Part shown: in pieces, positions 1 through 8,151 of the stretch
How the letters are laid out: each line of letters starts with the position of its first letter
How positions within the stretch are numbered: position 1 is the first letter of the stretch
Assembly: GCA_002470465.1 (NCBI GenBank)
Contig: DKMD01000017.1
Span: 186,001 to 250,000 of the forward strand
Source: Pluralibacter sp. UBA7423
GTDB lineage: Bacteria > Pseudomonadota > Gammaproteobacteria > Enterobacterales > Enterobacteriaceae
Direction: 5' to 3'
DNA: 64,000 bases
Notes under the pieces: model-generated
Told to the model about the DNA's origin: nothing
Databases searched by the model: none
What the model saw: the letters and a program-made list of their open reading frames with translations, nothing else
Made by a program: the position numbers and the translations under genes

Positions 1-339
1 GCAAACCCAGGCGGGCGGCTTTTCATCAAACAGCGCCAGCCGCTGGCGGATCTCTTTGCACTCAAACATCGACTTCTGTCCGTCAATGGCGTGGACAATG
101 TCCAGCACGCTGATGAGCTCGCTGGCCCGCGCCAGCCGGAAACCACCGCCCTTTCCTTCCGTGCTCACCACCAGCCCCGCACGTGAGAGACGCGTAAAAA
201 TCTTTGCAAGATAGTCATACGGAACATTCTGCAGCTCTGCCAGTTCGCGCACGCTCATATCACGCGCGTCGCCGTTCGCATCAACCATGCTTATCAGGCT
301 ATGAATACCGTATTCCACGCCAGAACTGTAAAACGCCAT
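1..339 (-). CDS. Rrf2-family transcriptional regulator (partial, 3' end outside window)
   Basis: The first 113 codons of an Rrf2-type winged-helix repressor are visible; the gene runs off the left edge. The N-terminus MAFYSSGVEYGIHSLI, the segment VRELAELQNVPYDYLAKIFTRL (residues about 30-51) and the wing STEGKGGGFRLAR are typical of the IscR/NsrR/CymR family. Cys94 and Cys113 sit where Rrf2 proteins carry Fe-S or redox-sensing cysteines, but the rest of that region is not visible. The ATG at 339 is preceded by AGGAG at 346-350. It diverges from the flavoprotein gene at 472, with a perfect palindrome between them, so it probably represses that promoter in response to a redox or electrophile signal. 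The inducer is unknown. Confidence 0.85.
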   Translation of the reverse strand, partial: MAFYSSGVEYGIHSLISMVDANGDARDMSVRELAELQNVPYDYLAKIFTRLSRAGLVVSTEGKGGGFRLARASELISVLDIVHAIDGQKSMFECKEIRQRLALFDEKPPAWVC

Positions 340-394
340 TTTGTGCTCCTGTGCTGTTTCTGCGGCAGATGATAACTCAGATACTCAGAAAGAT

Positions 395-418
395 CTTGTC
401 GGAGTTAACTCCGACAAG
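395..418. promoter_or_regulatory. Perfect 24-bp palindrome, probable Rrf2 operator
   Basis: The arm CTTGTCGGAGTT is followed at once by its exact reverse complement, giving 12-bp arms with no spacer. It lies in the divergent region between the Rrf2 gene and the flavoprotein gene, and it overlaps the -35 hexamer and spacer of the rightward promoter. Binding here would block that promoter. Confidence 0.75.
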
Positions 419-424
419 TATAGT
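397..424 (+). promoter_or_regulatory. Predicted sigma-70 promoter of the NDH-2-like gene
   Basis: A -35 element TTGTCG (397-402), a 16-bp spacer and a -10 element TATAGT (419-424) lie 48 bp before the ATG at 472. The 24-bp palindrome fills the -35 element and spacer, which suggests a tightly repressed promoter. Confidence 0.6.
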
Positions 425-471
425 GGCAGTTATCGGGGCCAGGTGGCCCAAATATACAAAAAGGAATCACC

Positions 472-1674
472 ATGAAACAACGTATTCTTATCATCGGCAG
501 CGGTTTTGCGGGCATGTGGACCGCAGTCAGCGCGGCACGTGTGGCACATTTGCAGGGCAGCACTGACCTTGAAATCGCGGTGCTGGCTCCACAACCGGAA
601 CTGCGTGTCAGACCGCGTTTTTATGAAGCCAACGTCTCGACCTTAACCGCTGATTTACAGCCGCTGTTCGACGAACTGGATATTTGTTTTATCGCCGGAC
701 ACGCAGAGCGTGTGGATGCCGCTGTAAACGGCGTCTGGTACAAAACGCCGGAATCCGAGTCGACGTTCATGCCCTACGATAAGCTGGTTATTGCAAGCGG
801 CAGCCGCCTGCACCACTTTGGCATTAAAGGCATTGCCGAATACGGCTTTGATATCGATCAGTTGTACACCGCTCAGCGTCTGGAAGATCACCTGAATGCG
901 CTGGCGAGCCAGCCCGAAAGTGCCGCCCGTAATACCGTTGTGGTATGCGGAGGGGGCTTCACCGGGATTGAGCTCGCCACCGAGCTCCCTTCCCGCCTGA
1001 AATCGCTTCTGGGTAACGATACAAATACTAAAATAGTCGTAGTTGAGCGAGGTTCACAGATTGGTGGCCGCTACAGCGAAGCGCTGCGCAATATCATTCG
1101 TGATGCCTCCGACGAGCTCGGCATTGAATGGCGCCTGAACGCGGCCGTTGAAGTGGTCGACGCTCAGGGCGTGACTTTACAGGATGGCAGCCGCATTGAT
1201 GCCGCCACCGTCGTCTGGACTGCGGGCGTTCAGGCCAGCGCGTTTGGCGAGAACCTCACCGCCGACCGCGATAACCTGGGCCGTTTTGTGGTCACCGAAG
1301 AACTCCAGATTCCGGGCTATAACAATATTTATGCCACCGGCGATATGGCACACGCTAAAACCGACAGCCTCGGCAATACTGCGTTGATGACCTGTCAGCA
1401 CGCCATTCAGCTGGGCAAATTCGCCGGGCACAACGCCGCCGCCAGCCTGCTTGGTATTGAAGGCCTTCCCTATCGCCAGGAAGTTTACGTGACCTGTCTC
1501 GATCTGGGCGCCTGGGGCGCGGTCTATACCGAAGGCTGGGATCAGGAAGTGAAAATGGTGCGGGAAGAAGCGAAAAAGCTGAAAATCGCTATCACCAATG
1601 AACTGATTTATCCGCCAAAAGCCGATCGTGATGTAGCCTTTGCTGCCGCAGACCCACTGGCGAAATTCGTCTAG
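472..1674 (+). CDS. NAD(P)/FAD-dependent oxidoreductase, type II NADH dehydrogenase-like
   Basis: A 400-residue two-dinucleotide-fold flavoprotein of the pyridine nucleotide-disulphide oxidoreductase (Pyr_redox_2) class. The FAD-binding GSGFAG motif is at residues 9-14, a second nucleotide-binding segment VVVCGGGFTGIELA lies near residues 155-170, and the C-terminal FAD motif IYATGDMAH lies near 285-293. No CxxC redox pair is seen, which favours an NDH-2-like quinone or dye reductase over a disulphide reductase. The ATG at 472 follows AAGGAA. The gene is separate from the E. coli core ndh. Its divergent Rrf2 neighbour suggests induction by redox-active or electrophilic compounds. The physiological acceptor is not known. 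Confidence 0.8.
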   Translation: MKQRILIIGSGFAGMWTAVSAARVAHLQGSTDLEIAVLAPQPELRVRPRFYEANVSTLTADLQPLFDELDICFIAGHAERVDAAVNGVWYKTPESESTFMPYDKLVIASGSRLHHFGIKGIAEYGFDIDQLYTAQRLEDHLNALASQPESAARNTVVVCGGGFTGIELATELPSRLKSLLGNDTNTKIVVVERGSQIGGRYSEALRNIIRDASDELGIEWRLNAAVEVVDAQGVTLQDGSRIDAATVVWTAGVQASAFGENLTADRDNLGRFVVTEELQIPGYNNIYATGDMAHAKTDSLGNTALMTCQHAIQLGKFAGHNAAASLLGIEGLPYRQEVYVTCLDLGAWGAVYTEGWDQEVKMVREEAKKLKIAITNELIYPPKADRDVAFAAADPLAKFV

Positions 1675-1694
1675 TTTTGGCTTTTGTCCTCTGT

Positions 1695-1728
1695 AAAGGC
1701 CTGGTGTTATACCAGGCCTTTTTCTTTT
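1695..1728 (+). terminator. Rho-independent terminator of the NDH-2-like gene
   Basis: A perfect 11-bp stem (AAAGGCCTGGT with ACCAGGCCTTT), a 5-nt loop and a T-rich tail begin 21 bp after the stop codon. Confidence 0.9.
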
Positions 1729-1825
1729 GCGGCGAGGCTCGTAGAATCCTCCCGTTCCGCTTGTTGCCACGCCCCCGCCGAACAAAAATCCCTCCCGCCC
1801 CTTGTTACATGACGAAAAAATAATC

Positions 1826-1870
1826 GTTGCGTGAAACGCAACACTCATATACCGTTCCTCATGAAGGAAC
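1826..1870. promoter_or_regulatory. Two inverted repeats before the toxin-antitoxin operon
   Basis: GTTGCG-N5-CGCAAC (1826-1842) and GTTCCT-N5-AGGAAC (1854-1870) have the same architecture, with centres 28 bp apart. They lie just upstream of the toxin start at 1884. Paired palindromes at this place are usual for autoregulation by HigA-type antitoxins, but the two arms differ in sequence, so only one may be the true operator. Confidence 0.5.
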
Positions 1871-1883
1871 ACGAGAGGAACCG

Positions 1884-2162
1884 ATGATCGTGAGCTTTCG
1901 GCATAAAGGATTACGTAATTTGTTCTATTACGATGAAACTGCAGGTGTTCATCCCTGGCACGTTAAGCGCTTGAAAGAACAGCTAACGCTACTGCAGGCA
2001 GCCACCCCCCCCAGAGCGATGGACATACCAGGTTATCGCCTGCATGAGCTGAAAGGCGGCCGTGAAGGCGTGTGGTCAGTAAAAGTTTCAGGTAACTGGC
2101 GTCTGACGTTTGAGTTTATTAACGGTGACGCTTACCTGTTAGATTATGAGGACTATCACTGA
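1884..2162 (+). CDS. higB: HigB/RelE-type mRNA interferase toxin
   Basis: A 92-residue protein with the compact RelE/HigB fold signature: an N-terminal [11 protein letters not shown], a central [19 protein letters not shown] with basic residues typical of ribosome-dependent RNases, and a hydrophobic acidic end LLDYEDYH. The start at 1884 is chosen because AGAGGAA precedes it and because the family begins with MI(V/K)SF; an upstream in-frame start would add 19 atypical residues. It overlaps the antitoxin start (TGATG). The toxin-first order is characteristic of higBA. The predicted role is cleavage of translated mRNA when the antitoxin is degraded. Confidence 0.85.
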   Translation: MIVSFRHKGLRNLFYYDETAGVHPWHVKRLKEQLTLLQAATPPRAMDIPGYRLHELKGGREGVWSVKVSGNWRLTFEFINGDAYLLDYEDYH

Positions 2163-2452
2163 TGAAAATGGCAAACCCCGTAAGCCCTGGAGAAATCATT
2201 CAGAATGCGCTGGTCGAGCTGAACGTCAGCCTGCGCGAATTTGCGCGAGCGATGGATATTGCACCATCCACGGCCAGCCGTCTGCTGACGGGGAAAGCGG
2301 CATTAACGCCAGAAATGGCTATCAGGCTTGAAGCGGTGATCGGCAGTACTGCGCAGACCTGGCTTAATGTGCAGCAGAACTGGAGCCTGGCTGAGGCGAA
2401 AAAACGCGTGGATGTATCGGGATTAAAGCCGCTCAAAACGCACAAAGCATAA
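2162..2452 (+). CDS. yddM: HigA-family antitoxin / YddM DNA-binding protein
   Basis: A 96-residue XRE helix-turn-helix protein. The HTH lies at about residues 22-48 ([21 protein letters not shown]), followed by the HigA signature [15 protein letters not shown] and [13 protein letters not shown]. It matches E. coli YddM, which starts with the same MKMAN and lies beside fdnI. It should bind and neutralise the HigB product and, with it, repress the operon. Here the toxin is intact next to it, so this is a complete pair. The start ATG overlaps the toxin stop by one base. Confidence 0.9.
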   Translation: MKMANPVSPGEIIQNALVELNVSLREFARAMDIAPSTASRLLTGKAALTPEMAIRLEAVIGSTAQTWLNVQQNWSLAEAKKRVDVSGLKPLKTHKA

Positions 2453-2456
2453 AAAA

Positions 2457-2485
2457 ATGGCGCCGGTTAAGGCGCCATGCTTTTT
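2457..2485. terminator. Bidirectional terminator between yddM and fdnI
   Basis: The stem ATGGCGCC/GGCGCCAT with a 6-nt loop is flanked by A7 on the left and T5 on the right, so it can stop transcription of yddM rightward and of fdnGHI leftward. Confidence 0.85.
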
Positions 2486-2491
2486 CAGTTT

Positions 2492-3139
2492 TTAGTCGGT
2501 AGTTTTCTGCTGCGCTTCGCGCTGTTCCACCTCAGCGTACCAGCGAGGATGGTGTTTCCGTGCCCAACGACGGCTGACCTTACCTTCGATCATGCCCTTT
2601 ATCGAACCTTTTACCCAGAACGCCATATACATGTGAATCAAAATGGCGTGGATCAGGACAATGGCCGATGCAGCATGAATCAGCAGGCTGTAGCGAATCA
2701 CCTGAATCGGGAAATAGTCAGCGAAATACGGCCGCCAGATAATAACGCCCGTCACCAGCAGCACAAAAATCATGCTCATGATGGTCCAGAACATCATCTT
2801 CTGTCCGGCGTTGTACTTGCCCACTTTCGCCACTTTATGCTCGTTGCCCTTCAGCACCTCAACAATCCCCTTCAGCCAGGGAATATCCTGCTTATCCGGG
2901 ATGTTGTGCCGCACAAAGCGGAAGAACATAAACATCAGCACCACGAAAATCAGCACGCCGAAGAAGGGATGCAGAATGCGCCCCATCTGCGGCGTACCAA
3001 AGGTTTCGGTGAGCCATTTCAGCGTCGGGAAGAAAAACGAAATCCCGGACAGCGACACCAGAAAGAAGCACACCACCACCGTCCAGTGACAGGCCCGGTC
3101 GATAAACTTTGTGCGCACAATCATTTTCGATTTACTCAT
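2492..3139 (-). CDS. fdnI: Formate dehydrogenase-N, cytochrome b556 subunit
   Basis: A 215-residue integral membrane diheme cytochrome that anchors FdnGH to the periplasmic face of the inner membrane and passes electrons from formate to menaquinone. Four hydrophobic segments are visible, as are the conserved histidines in RACHW (about residue 18), GRILHPFF and [14 protein letters not shown]. The sequence matches E. coli FdnI nearly throughout and ends with the charged [11 protein letters not shown] tail. The ATG at 3139 (MSKSKMIV) is the family start; it lies 8 bp inside the end of fdnH, so the two are translationally coupled. The electron partner in anaerobic growth on nitrate is nitrate reductase. 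Confidence 0.97.
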   Translation of the reverse strand: MSKSKMIVRTKFIDRACHWTVVVCFFLVSLSGISFFFPTLKWLTETFGTPQMGRILHPFFGVLIFVVLMFMFFRFVRHNIPDKQDIPWLKGIVEVLKGNEHKVAKVGKYNAGQKMMFWTIMSMIFVLLVTGVIIWRPYFADYFPIQVIRYSLLIHAASAIVLIHAILIHMYMAFWVKGSIKGMIEGKVSRRWARKHHPRWYAEVEQREAQQKTTD

Positions 3140-4016
3140 GGTCGCTCTCCTCGTCGTCGTCCACCTCTTTGTTCGGGCCAATGCCGATGTAGTGATACAT
3201 CAGCCCGGCAAAGGTGGCGATAAACCCGGCGGCAGAAAGCGGCTTGAGAACGCCCTTCCAGAGATTAACCGACGTGTCGATTTTCGGATCCTTCGGCAGC
3301 TTGTGGTACAGCTCCGGCTGGTCGGCATGATGCAGTACATACATCACATGGGTGCCGCCCACGCCTTGCGGGTTGTACACCCCCGCGTGAGGATAACCAC
3401 GCGCTTTCAGTTTTCCGACGCGCTCTTCCGCAACCGCCAGCATCTCTTTTTTGGTGCCAAAATGGATGGCTCCCGTCGGACAGGTTTTCACGCACGCAGG
3501 CTCCTGGCCGACGCTGACGCGGTCGACGCAGAGCGTACATTTATAAACCCGGTTGTCCTCTTTATTGAGACGCGGCACGTTGAACGGACAGCCCGCAATG
3601 CAATAGCCGCAGCCGATGCAGTTGTCCTGCTGAAAATCAACAATCCCGTTGGCGTACTGCACGATCGCGCCCGCCGAAGGACAGGCCTTCAGGCAGCCAG
3701 GATCTTCGCAGTGCATGCAGCCATCCTTACGGATGAGCCACTCCAGCTTGCCGTTCTGTTCGGTTTCGCTAAAGCGCATCACCGTCCAGGATTTGGCGCT
3801 CAGATCGGCCGGATTATCGTAAACGCCCACGCAGTGACCCACTTCATCGCGGATATCGTTCCACTCCGAGCAGGCCACCTGGCAGGCCTTGCAGCCCACG
3901 CAGGAGGAGACATCGATAAGCTTCGCCACTTCTTCTTTATAATCCCGCGCCCGGGGCGCAGGCGTAATATCGTTAGTGGCCGAGCGCTTGATGATGTCCT
4001 GTGTTTCCATTGACAT
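3132..4016 (-). CDS. fdnH: Formate dehydrogenase-N, iron-sulfur subunit
   Basis: A 294-residue subunit carrying four [4Fe-4S] clusters between the catalytic FdnG and the heme subunit FdnI. The cysteine groups [11 protein letters not shown] (from about residue 39), [25 protein letters not shown] and CTLCVDRV...CVKTCP are all intact. A C-terminal transmembrane helix (about residues 256-277, [18 protein letters not shown]) anchors it with a cytoplasmic acidic tail. The length equals E. coli FdnH. It follows fdnG after 11 bases and overlaps fdnI. Confidence 0.97.
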   Translation of the reverse strand: MSMETQDIIKRSATNDITPAPRARDYKEEVAKLIDVSSCVGCKACQVACSEWNDIRDEVGHCVGVYDNPADLSAKSWTVMRFSETEQNGKLEWLIRKDGCMHCEDPGCLKACPSAGAIVQYANGIVDFQQDNCIGCGYCIAGCPFNVPRLNKEDNRVYKCTLCVDRVSVGQEPACVKTCPTGAIHFGTKKEMLAVAEERVGKLKARGYPHAGVYNPQGVGGTHVMYVLHHADQPELYHKLPKDPKIDTSVNLWKGVLKPLSAAGFIATFAGLMYHYIGIGPNKEVDDDEESDHE

Positions 4017-4027
4017 AGCTTCGCTCC

Positions 4028-7000
4028 TTACGCTTTCTCGATGTTAACCAGAAACGCTTTGTATTCCGGCGTCTGAGAGTTGGCATCGCCGACGTTTGGC
4101 GTCAGGGTATTGGCGATATAGCCCTTCTGCGCCACGCCCTCAAAGCCCCAGTGCAGCGGAATACCGACGGTTTCCACCTGCTGACCGTTGACGTTCAGCG
4201 TATGCAGACGACGGGTCACCACGGCTACCGCGCGAATAAAGCCACGCTTGCTGCTCACTTTCACCTTGTCGCCGTTGGCAATGCCTTTGCTTTTCGCCAG
4301 CCCTTCGCTGATTTCAACAAACTGCTCCGGCTGCGCGATAGCATTCAGGCGCGCGTGCTTAGTCCATGTGTGGAAATGCTCGGTCAGGCGATAGGTGGTA
4401 CCGACATACGGGAACTTGTCCTTTTTGCCGAGGCGCGCGATATCGTCTTCATAAATACGCACCACCGGGCTCGATACGACCTTCGGATGCAGCGGGTTAG
4501 TGCCAAGCGGCGTTTCCATCGGCTCGTAGTGTTCCGGGAACGGCCCTTCGGCGAGCTTATCGAGCGCAAACAGGCGACCCAGCCCTTCCGGCTGCATAAT
4601 AAACGGCCCGGTGGCGCTGCCTGGTGCGGCGGTGTTGTAGTCAGGAATATCATTTCCCGCCCACTTTTTGCCGTCCCACTGGATAAGCATCCGTTTCGGA
4701 TCCCAGGGCTTACCGTTGATATCCGCCGAAGCACGGTTGTAGAGCACGCGGCGGTTCAGCGGCCACGCCCACGACCAGCCGAGCGTATTGCCCAGTCCGG
4801 ACGGATCGGCGTTGTCGCGGTTCGCCATCTGGTTGCCTTTTTCGGTCCAGCTGCCGGTGTAGATCCAGCAGGAAGACGCCGTTGAACCGTCATCACGCAG
4901 CAGCGCAAAGCTGTTCAGCAGTTCGCCTTTCTTCGCCAGCTGTACGCCGTTGGCGTCAAAGAGATCCTTCAGCGCATAGCCGTTGTTCTCTTTTGCCACT
5001 TCGTCGGAAGCTGGACTGTCCGGCAGCTTGTAGCCCCAGTTCATGCTAAGCAGTGGTTCCACGCCTTTGCCACCTTCTGCCGCGTACATTTCGCGCAGGC
5101 GATGGTAAATGCCGGCAAGAATTTCGCCGTCATTCAGCGCTTCTCCCGGTGGTTCCGCACCCTTCCAGTGCCACTGCAGCCAGCGACCGGAGTTGGCAAT
5201 TGAGCCGTCCTCTTCCGCAAAGCAGGTGGACGGCAGACGGAACACTTCGGTCTGGATATCTGCCGGGGTGACGTCGTTCATCTCGCCGTGGTTCTGCCAG
5301 AAGGTTGAGGTTTCCGTCACCAGAGGATCGATGACCACCATGTACTTCAGCTTGCTGAGGCTCTGCACGACCTTGTTTTTATCCGGGAACGACGCCACCG
5401 GGTTGAAGCCCTGGCAGAAATAGCCGTTCACTTCGCCTTTGTCCATCAGGTTGAAATACTTGATGACGTCATAGGCCTGGTCCCATTTCGGCAGCCAGTC
5501 GAAGCCCCAGCTGTTCTCCTTCTGCGCCTTGTCGCCGTAGAAGGCTTTCATCAGGCTGACGAAGAATTTCGGGTAGTTGCCCCAGTAGTTCACCTGATCG
5601 GCCAGCGTCGCTTTTGGCGTATTGGCCTGCAGATAGGTTTGCAGATCGGTCTGCTTTTCAGACGGCAGCGTCAGGTAACCCGGCAGGCTGGTCGACAGCA
5701 GACCAAGGTCGGTCAGGCCCTGAATATTGGAGTGACCGCGCAGCGCATTCACCCCACCACCGGCCATGCCCATATTACCGAGCAGCAGCTGGATCATTGC
5801 CATGGTACGGATGTTTTGCGAGCCTACCGTATGCTGAGTCCAGCCCAGCGCATAGAGGAAGGTGGTCGTGCGATCGGCCGCGCTCGTTGAAGCCAATACT
5901 TCACAGATCTTCAGGAAGTCGGCTTTTGGCGTGCCGCAGATGTTTTCCACTACGTCAGGCGTATAGCGGGAAACATGCTGTTTCAGCAAATTCCACACGC
6001 AGCGCGGATCGCTCAGCGTTTCGTCACGCTTCGCAAAGCCGTTTCCGTCGAACTGATAGTTCCAGGACGATTTGTCGTACTGGCGCTTCGCTTCGTCATA
6101 GCCGCTGAACAGGCCCTCTTCAAAGCCAAAATCTTCGCGCACCAGCAGGCTGGCATTGGTGTAGTGCTTCACGTACTCCGCGTTGATTTTGTTGTTTTCA
6201 ATCAGGTACAGCAGCACGCCGGAGAGGAACGTAATGTCCGTGCCGGAGCGAATAGGCGCATAGATATCGGCCACCGACGCCGTACGCGTAAAGCGCGGGT
6301 CGACGACGATAAGCGTCGCATCGTTATTGTTTTTGGCTTCCATCGCCCAGCGGAAACCGACGGGATGGGCCTCAGCGGCATTGCCGCCCATTACCATCAC
6401 TACGTTGGCATTTTTGATATCCACCCAGTGGTTGGTCATCGCACCGCGACCAAATGTTGGAGCAAGACTTGCTACCGTTGGTCCGTGTCAGACGCGCGCC
6501 TGGTTGTCTACCGCCAGCATCCCGAGGGAGCGGACAAATTTTTGTGTCAGAGTGCCGGTTTCATTGCTGGCCGCCGAGGCGCACAGCATCCCGGTAGAAA
6601 GCCAGCGGTTGACGGTGGTGCCTTCGGCATTTTTCTCAATAAAGTTGGCATCACGGTCGGCTTTCATCAGCTTCGCAATGCGCTCAAAGGCTTCATGCCA
6701 TGAGATACGCTGCCATTTGTCGGAGCCTGGCGCGCGGTATTCCGGGTAACGCAGACGGTTTTCGCTGTGAATGTAGTCCAGCAATCCCGCGCCTTTCGGA
6801 CAGAGCGCCCCACGGCTGACCGGATGATCCGGATCCCCTTCGATGTGGTAAATCGACTCGCGCACGTTCTTCGCGCCGTCCCCCTGGCTGTACATCAACA
6901 GCCCACATCCCACGGAGCAGTATGTGCAGGTATTACGAACCTCTTTGGCACGCAGCAGCTTAAAGTTGCGTGCCTGGGCCAGTGCTAATTTGGGGGCAAA

Positions 7001-7075
7001 CCCCAGCACCGCCGCCGTCGTTCCTGCCATCCCGCCCGCGCAGATTTTAAAAAACTTTCTGCGACTGACGTCCAT
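4028..7075 (-). CDS. fdnG: Formate dehydrogenase-N, selenocysteine-containing molybdopterin subunit
   Basis: The catalytic subunit oxidises formate to CO2 in the periplasm. Its 1015 codons equal the E. coli length only when the in-frame TGA at 6488-6490 (codon 196) is read as selenocysteine; the context [15 protein letters not shown] matches E. coli. A twin-arginine signal SRRKFFK (residues 4-10) directs Tat export. A [4Fe-4S] site CTYCSVGC begins near residue 50. The molybdopterin domains follow, including GTNPLHP and the C-terminal NTLTPNVGD. An annotator that stops at TGA would split this gene into 195- and 803-residue pieces. RBS AGGGA precedes the ATG. It heads the fdnGHI operon. Confidence 0.97.
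6448..6490 (-). promoter_or_regulatory. Bacterial SECIS element with UGA codon of fdnG
   Basis: Just after the UGA (6490-6488) the transcript can fold: GACCAA (6483-6478) pairs with TTGGTC (6453-6448), and an apical stem AGCAA/TTGCT (6473-6469 with 6465-6461) closes a GUC loop. The position and apical G-U fit the SelB-binding hairpin of E. coli fdnG. Confidence 0.85.
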
Positions 7076-7111
7076 GATTCCCTCATTATTAATCAGGATA
7101 AAACGGGCCGG

Positions 7112-7152
7112 AATTTAGCACCCACAGCAGGTCACCTTTTGAGTCAAATCAA
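7112..7152 (-). promoter_or_regulatory. fdnG promoter with FNR site
   Basis: On the minus strand TTGAT-N4-CTCAA (7152-7139) matches the FNR consensus TTGAT-N4-ATCAA at all but one base. A -10 element TAAATT is at 7117-7112. With a start near 7105 the FNR site is centred close to -41, the class II activator position known for E. coli fdnG. Confidence 0.8.
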
Positions 7153-7199
7153 ACTCTTCGGTGTGCCGCCACCTAATAGTCATTGCCGGTAGTTTTTCG

Positions 7200-7215
7200 T
7201 AACCCTTAGGGGTTA
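7200..7215 (-). promoter_or_regulatory. NarL-type 7-2-7 site upstream of fdnG
   Basis: TAACCCC-TA-AGGGTTA resembles the inverted heptamer pair TACYYMT-N2-AKRRGTA, with two mismatches in the first heptamer and one in the second. It is centred about 103 bp before the predicted fdnG start, which agrees with the NarL-dependent nitrate activation site of E. coli fdnG near -100. Confidence 0.65.
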
Positions 7216-7272
7216 TTGTTACAAAGTGATATAACCGTAAGCTTCGCTTTTCAGCTTTTGATAAAGAATTTG

Positions 7273-8151
7273 ATGACTAAAAACAGAGCAACGTCCATTG
7301 GCCTGTTGGCTATTCTTCTGTGGAGCACGATGGTGGGGTTGATCCGCGGCGTGAGTGAAGGGCTCGGCCCGGTGGGCGGCGCGGCAGCAATTTACACCCT
7401 GAGCGGAATTCTGCTGCTGTTCACTGTTGGCTTTCCCAAAATTAAAACGTTCTCTCCACGCTACCTGCTTGCCGGATGCCTGCTGTTTGTCAGCTATGAA
7501 ATTTGCCTTGCGCTCTCACTCGGGCTTGCCGCCACGCGTCAGCAGGCGATAGAAGTGGGCATGGTCAATTATTTATGGCCAAGTCTGACGATTCTGTGCG
7601 CCATTTTGTTTAACGGTCAGAAAGCCCGCTGGTGGGTGATCCCCGGGTTGCTCATTTCTCTGCTTGGGGTCAGTTGGGTATTAGGCGGCGATCAAGGACT
7701 GAACCTGGGAGAAATTAAGCAAAATATTGCCTCAAGCCCGCTCAGCTATATTCTGGCGTTTTGCGGCGCATTTATCTGGGCGGCCTATTGCACCGTGACG
7801 GCGAAATATGCCAAAGGGAAAAACGGGATTACGTTGTTCGTTTTACTCACCGGCCTGAGCCTGTGGCTCCACTATTTTTCCAGCCCCCAGCCCACCATGA
7901 TTTTCAGCTGGCCGGTGATAATTAAACTTATTTTCTGCGCCCTGTCGCTCGGTTTCGCTTACGCAGCATGGAATATCGGCATTCTGCACGGCAGCGTCAG
8001 CCTGCTGGCCGTAGGCTCGTACTTCACGCCAGTGCTCTCTTCCGCGCTGGCTTCCTTCCTGCTGAGCGCCCCGCTGTCCTGGGCCTTCTGGCAGGGAGCC
8101 TGCATGGTGTGTGTCGGCTCCCTTCTGTGCTGGTACGCGACGAGAAACTAG
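7273..8151 (+). CDS. yddG: Aromatic amino acid exporter YddG (DMT superfamily)
   Basis: A 292-residue inner membrane exporter with about ten helices in two EamA repeats. The sequence follows E. coli YddG closely (LLWSTMVGLIRGVSEGLGPVG near the N-terminus, VGMVNYLWPSLTI, VGSYFTPVLSSALA). The family exports phenylalanine, tyrosine, tryptophan and toxic dyes such as methyl viologen. The start MTKNRAT at 7273 matches the family; the longer frame from 7216 would add 19 residues lying over the NarL region of the fdnG promoter. It diverges from fdnG. Confidence 0.95.
   Translation: MTKNRATSIGLLAILLWSTMVGLIRGVSEGLGPVGGAAAIYTLSGILLLFTVGFPKIKTFSPRYLLAGCLLFVSYEICLALSLGLAATRQQAIEVGMVNYLWPSLTILCAILFNGQKARWWVIPGLLISLLGVSWVLGGDQGLNLGEIKQNIASSPLSYILAFCGAFIWAAYCTVTAKYAKGKNGITLFVLLTGLSLWLHYFSSPQPTMIFSWPVIIKLIFCALSLGFAYAAWNIGILHGSVSLLAVGSYFTPVLSSALASFLLSAPLSWAFWQGACMVCVGSLLCWYATRN

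Noticed and set aside
1177..1872. Long minus-strand open frame (231 codons) over the NDH-2-like gene
   Set aside because: It is antisense to a well-conserved flavoprotein, has no SD or family match, and crosses the terminator at 1695.
3111..4013. 300-codon plus-strand frame antisense to fdnH
   Set aside because: Shadow of fdnH; composition is Arg/His/Ala-rich with no domain.
4028..6439. 803-residue protein as a separate formate dehydrogenase gene
   Set aside because: It is the part of fdnG after the selenocysteine codon; the first 195 codons and the SECIS element are directly upstream in frame.
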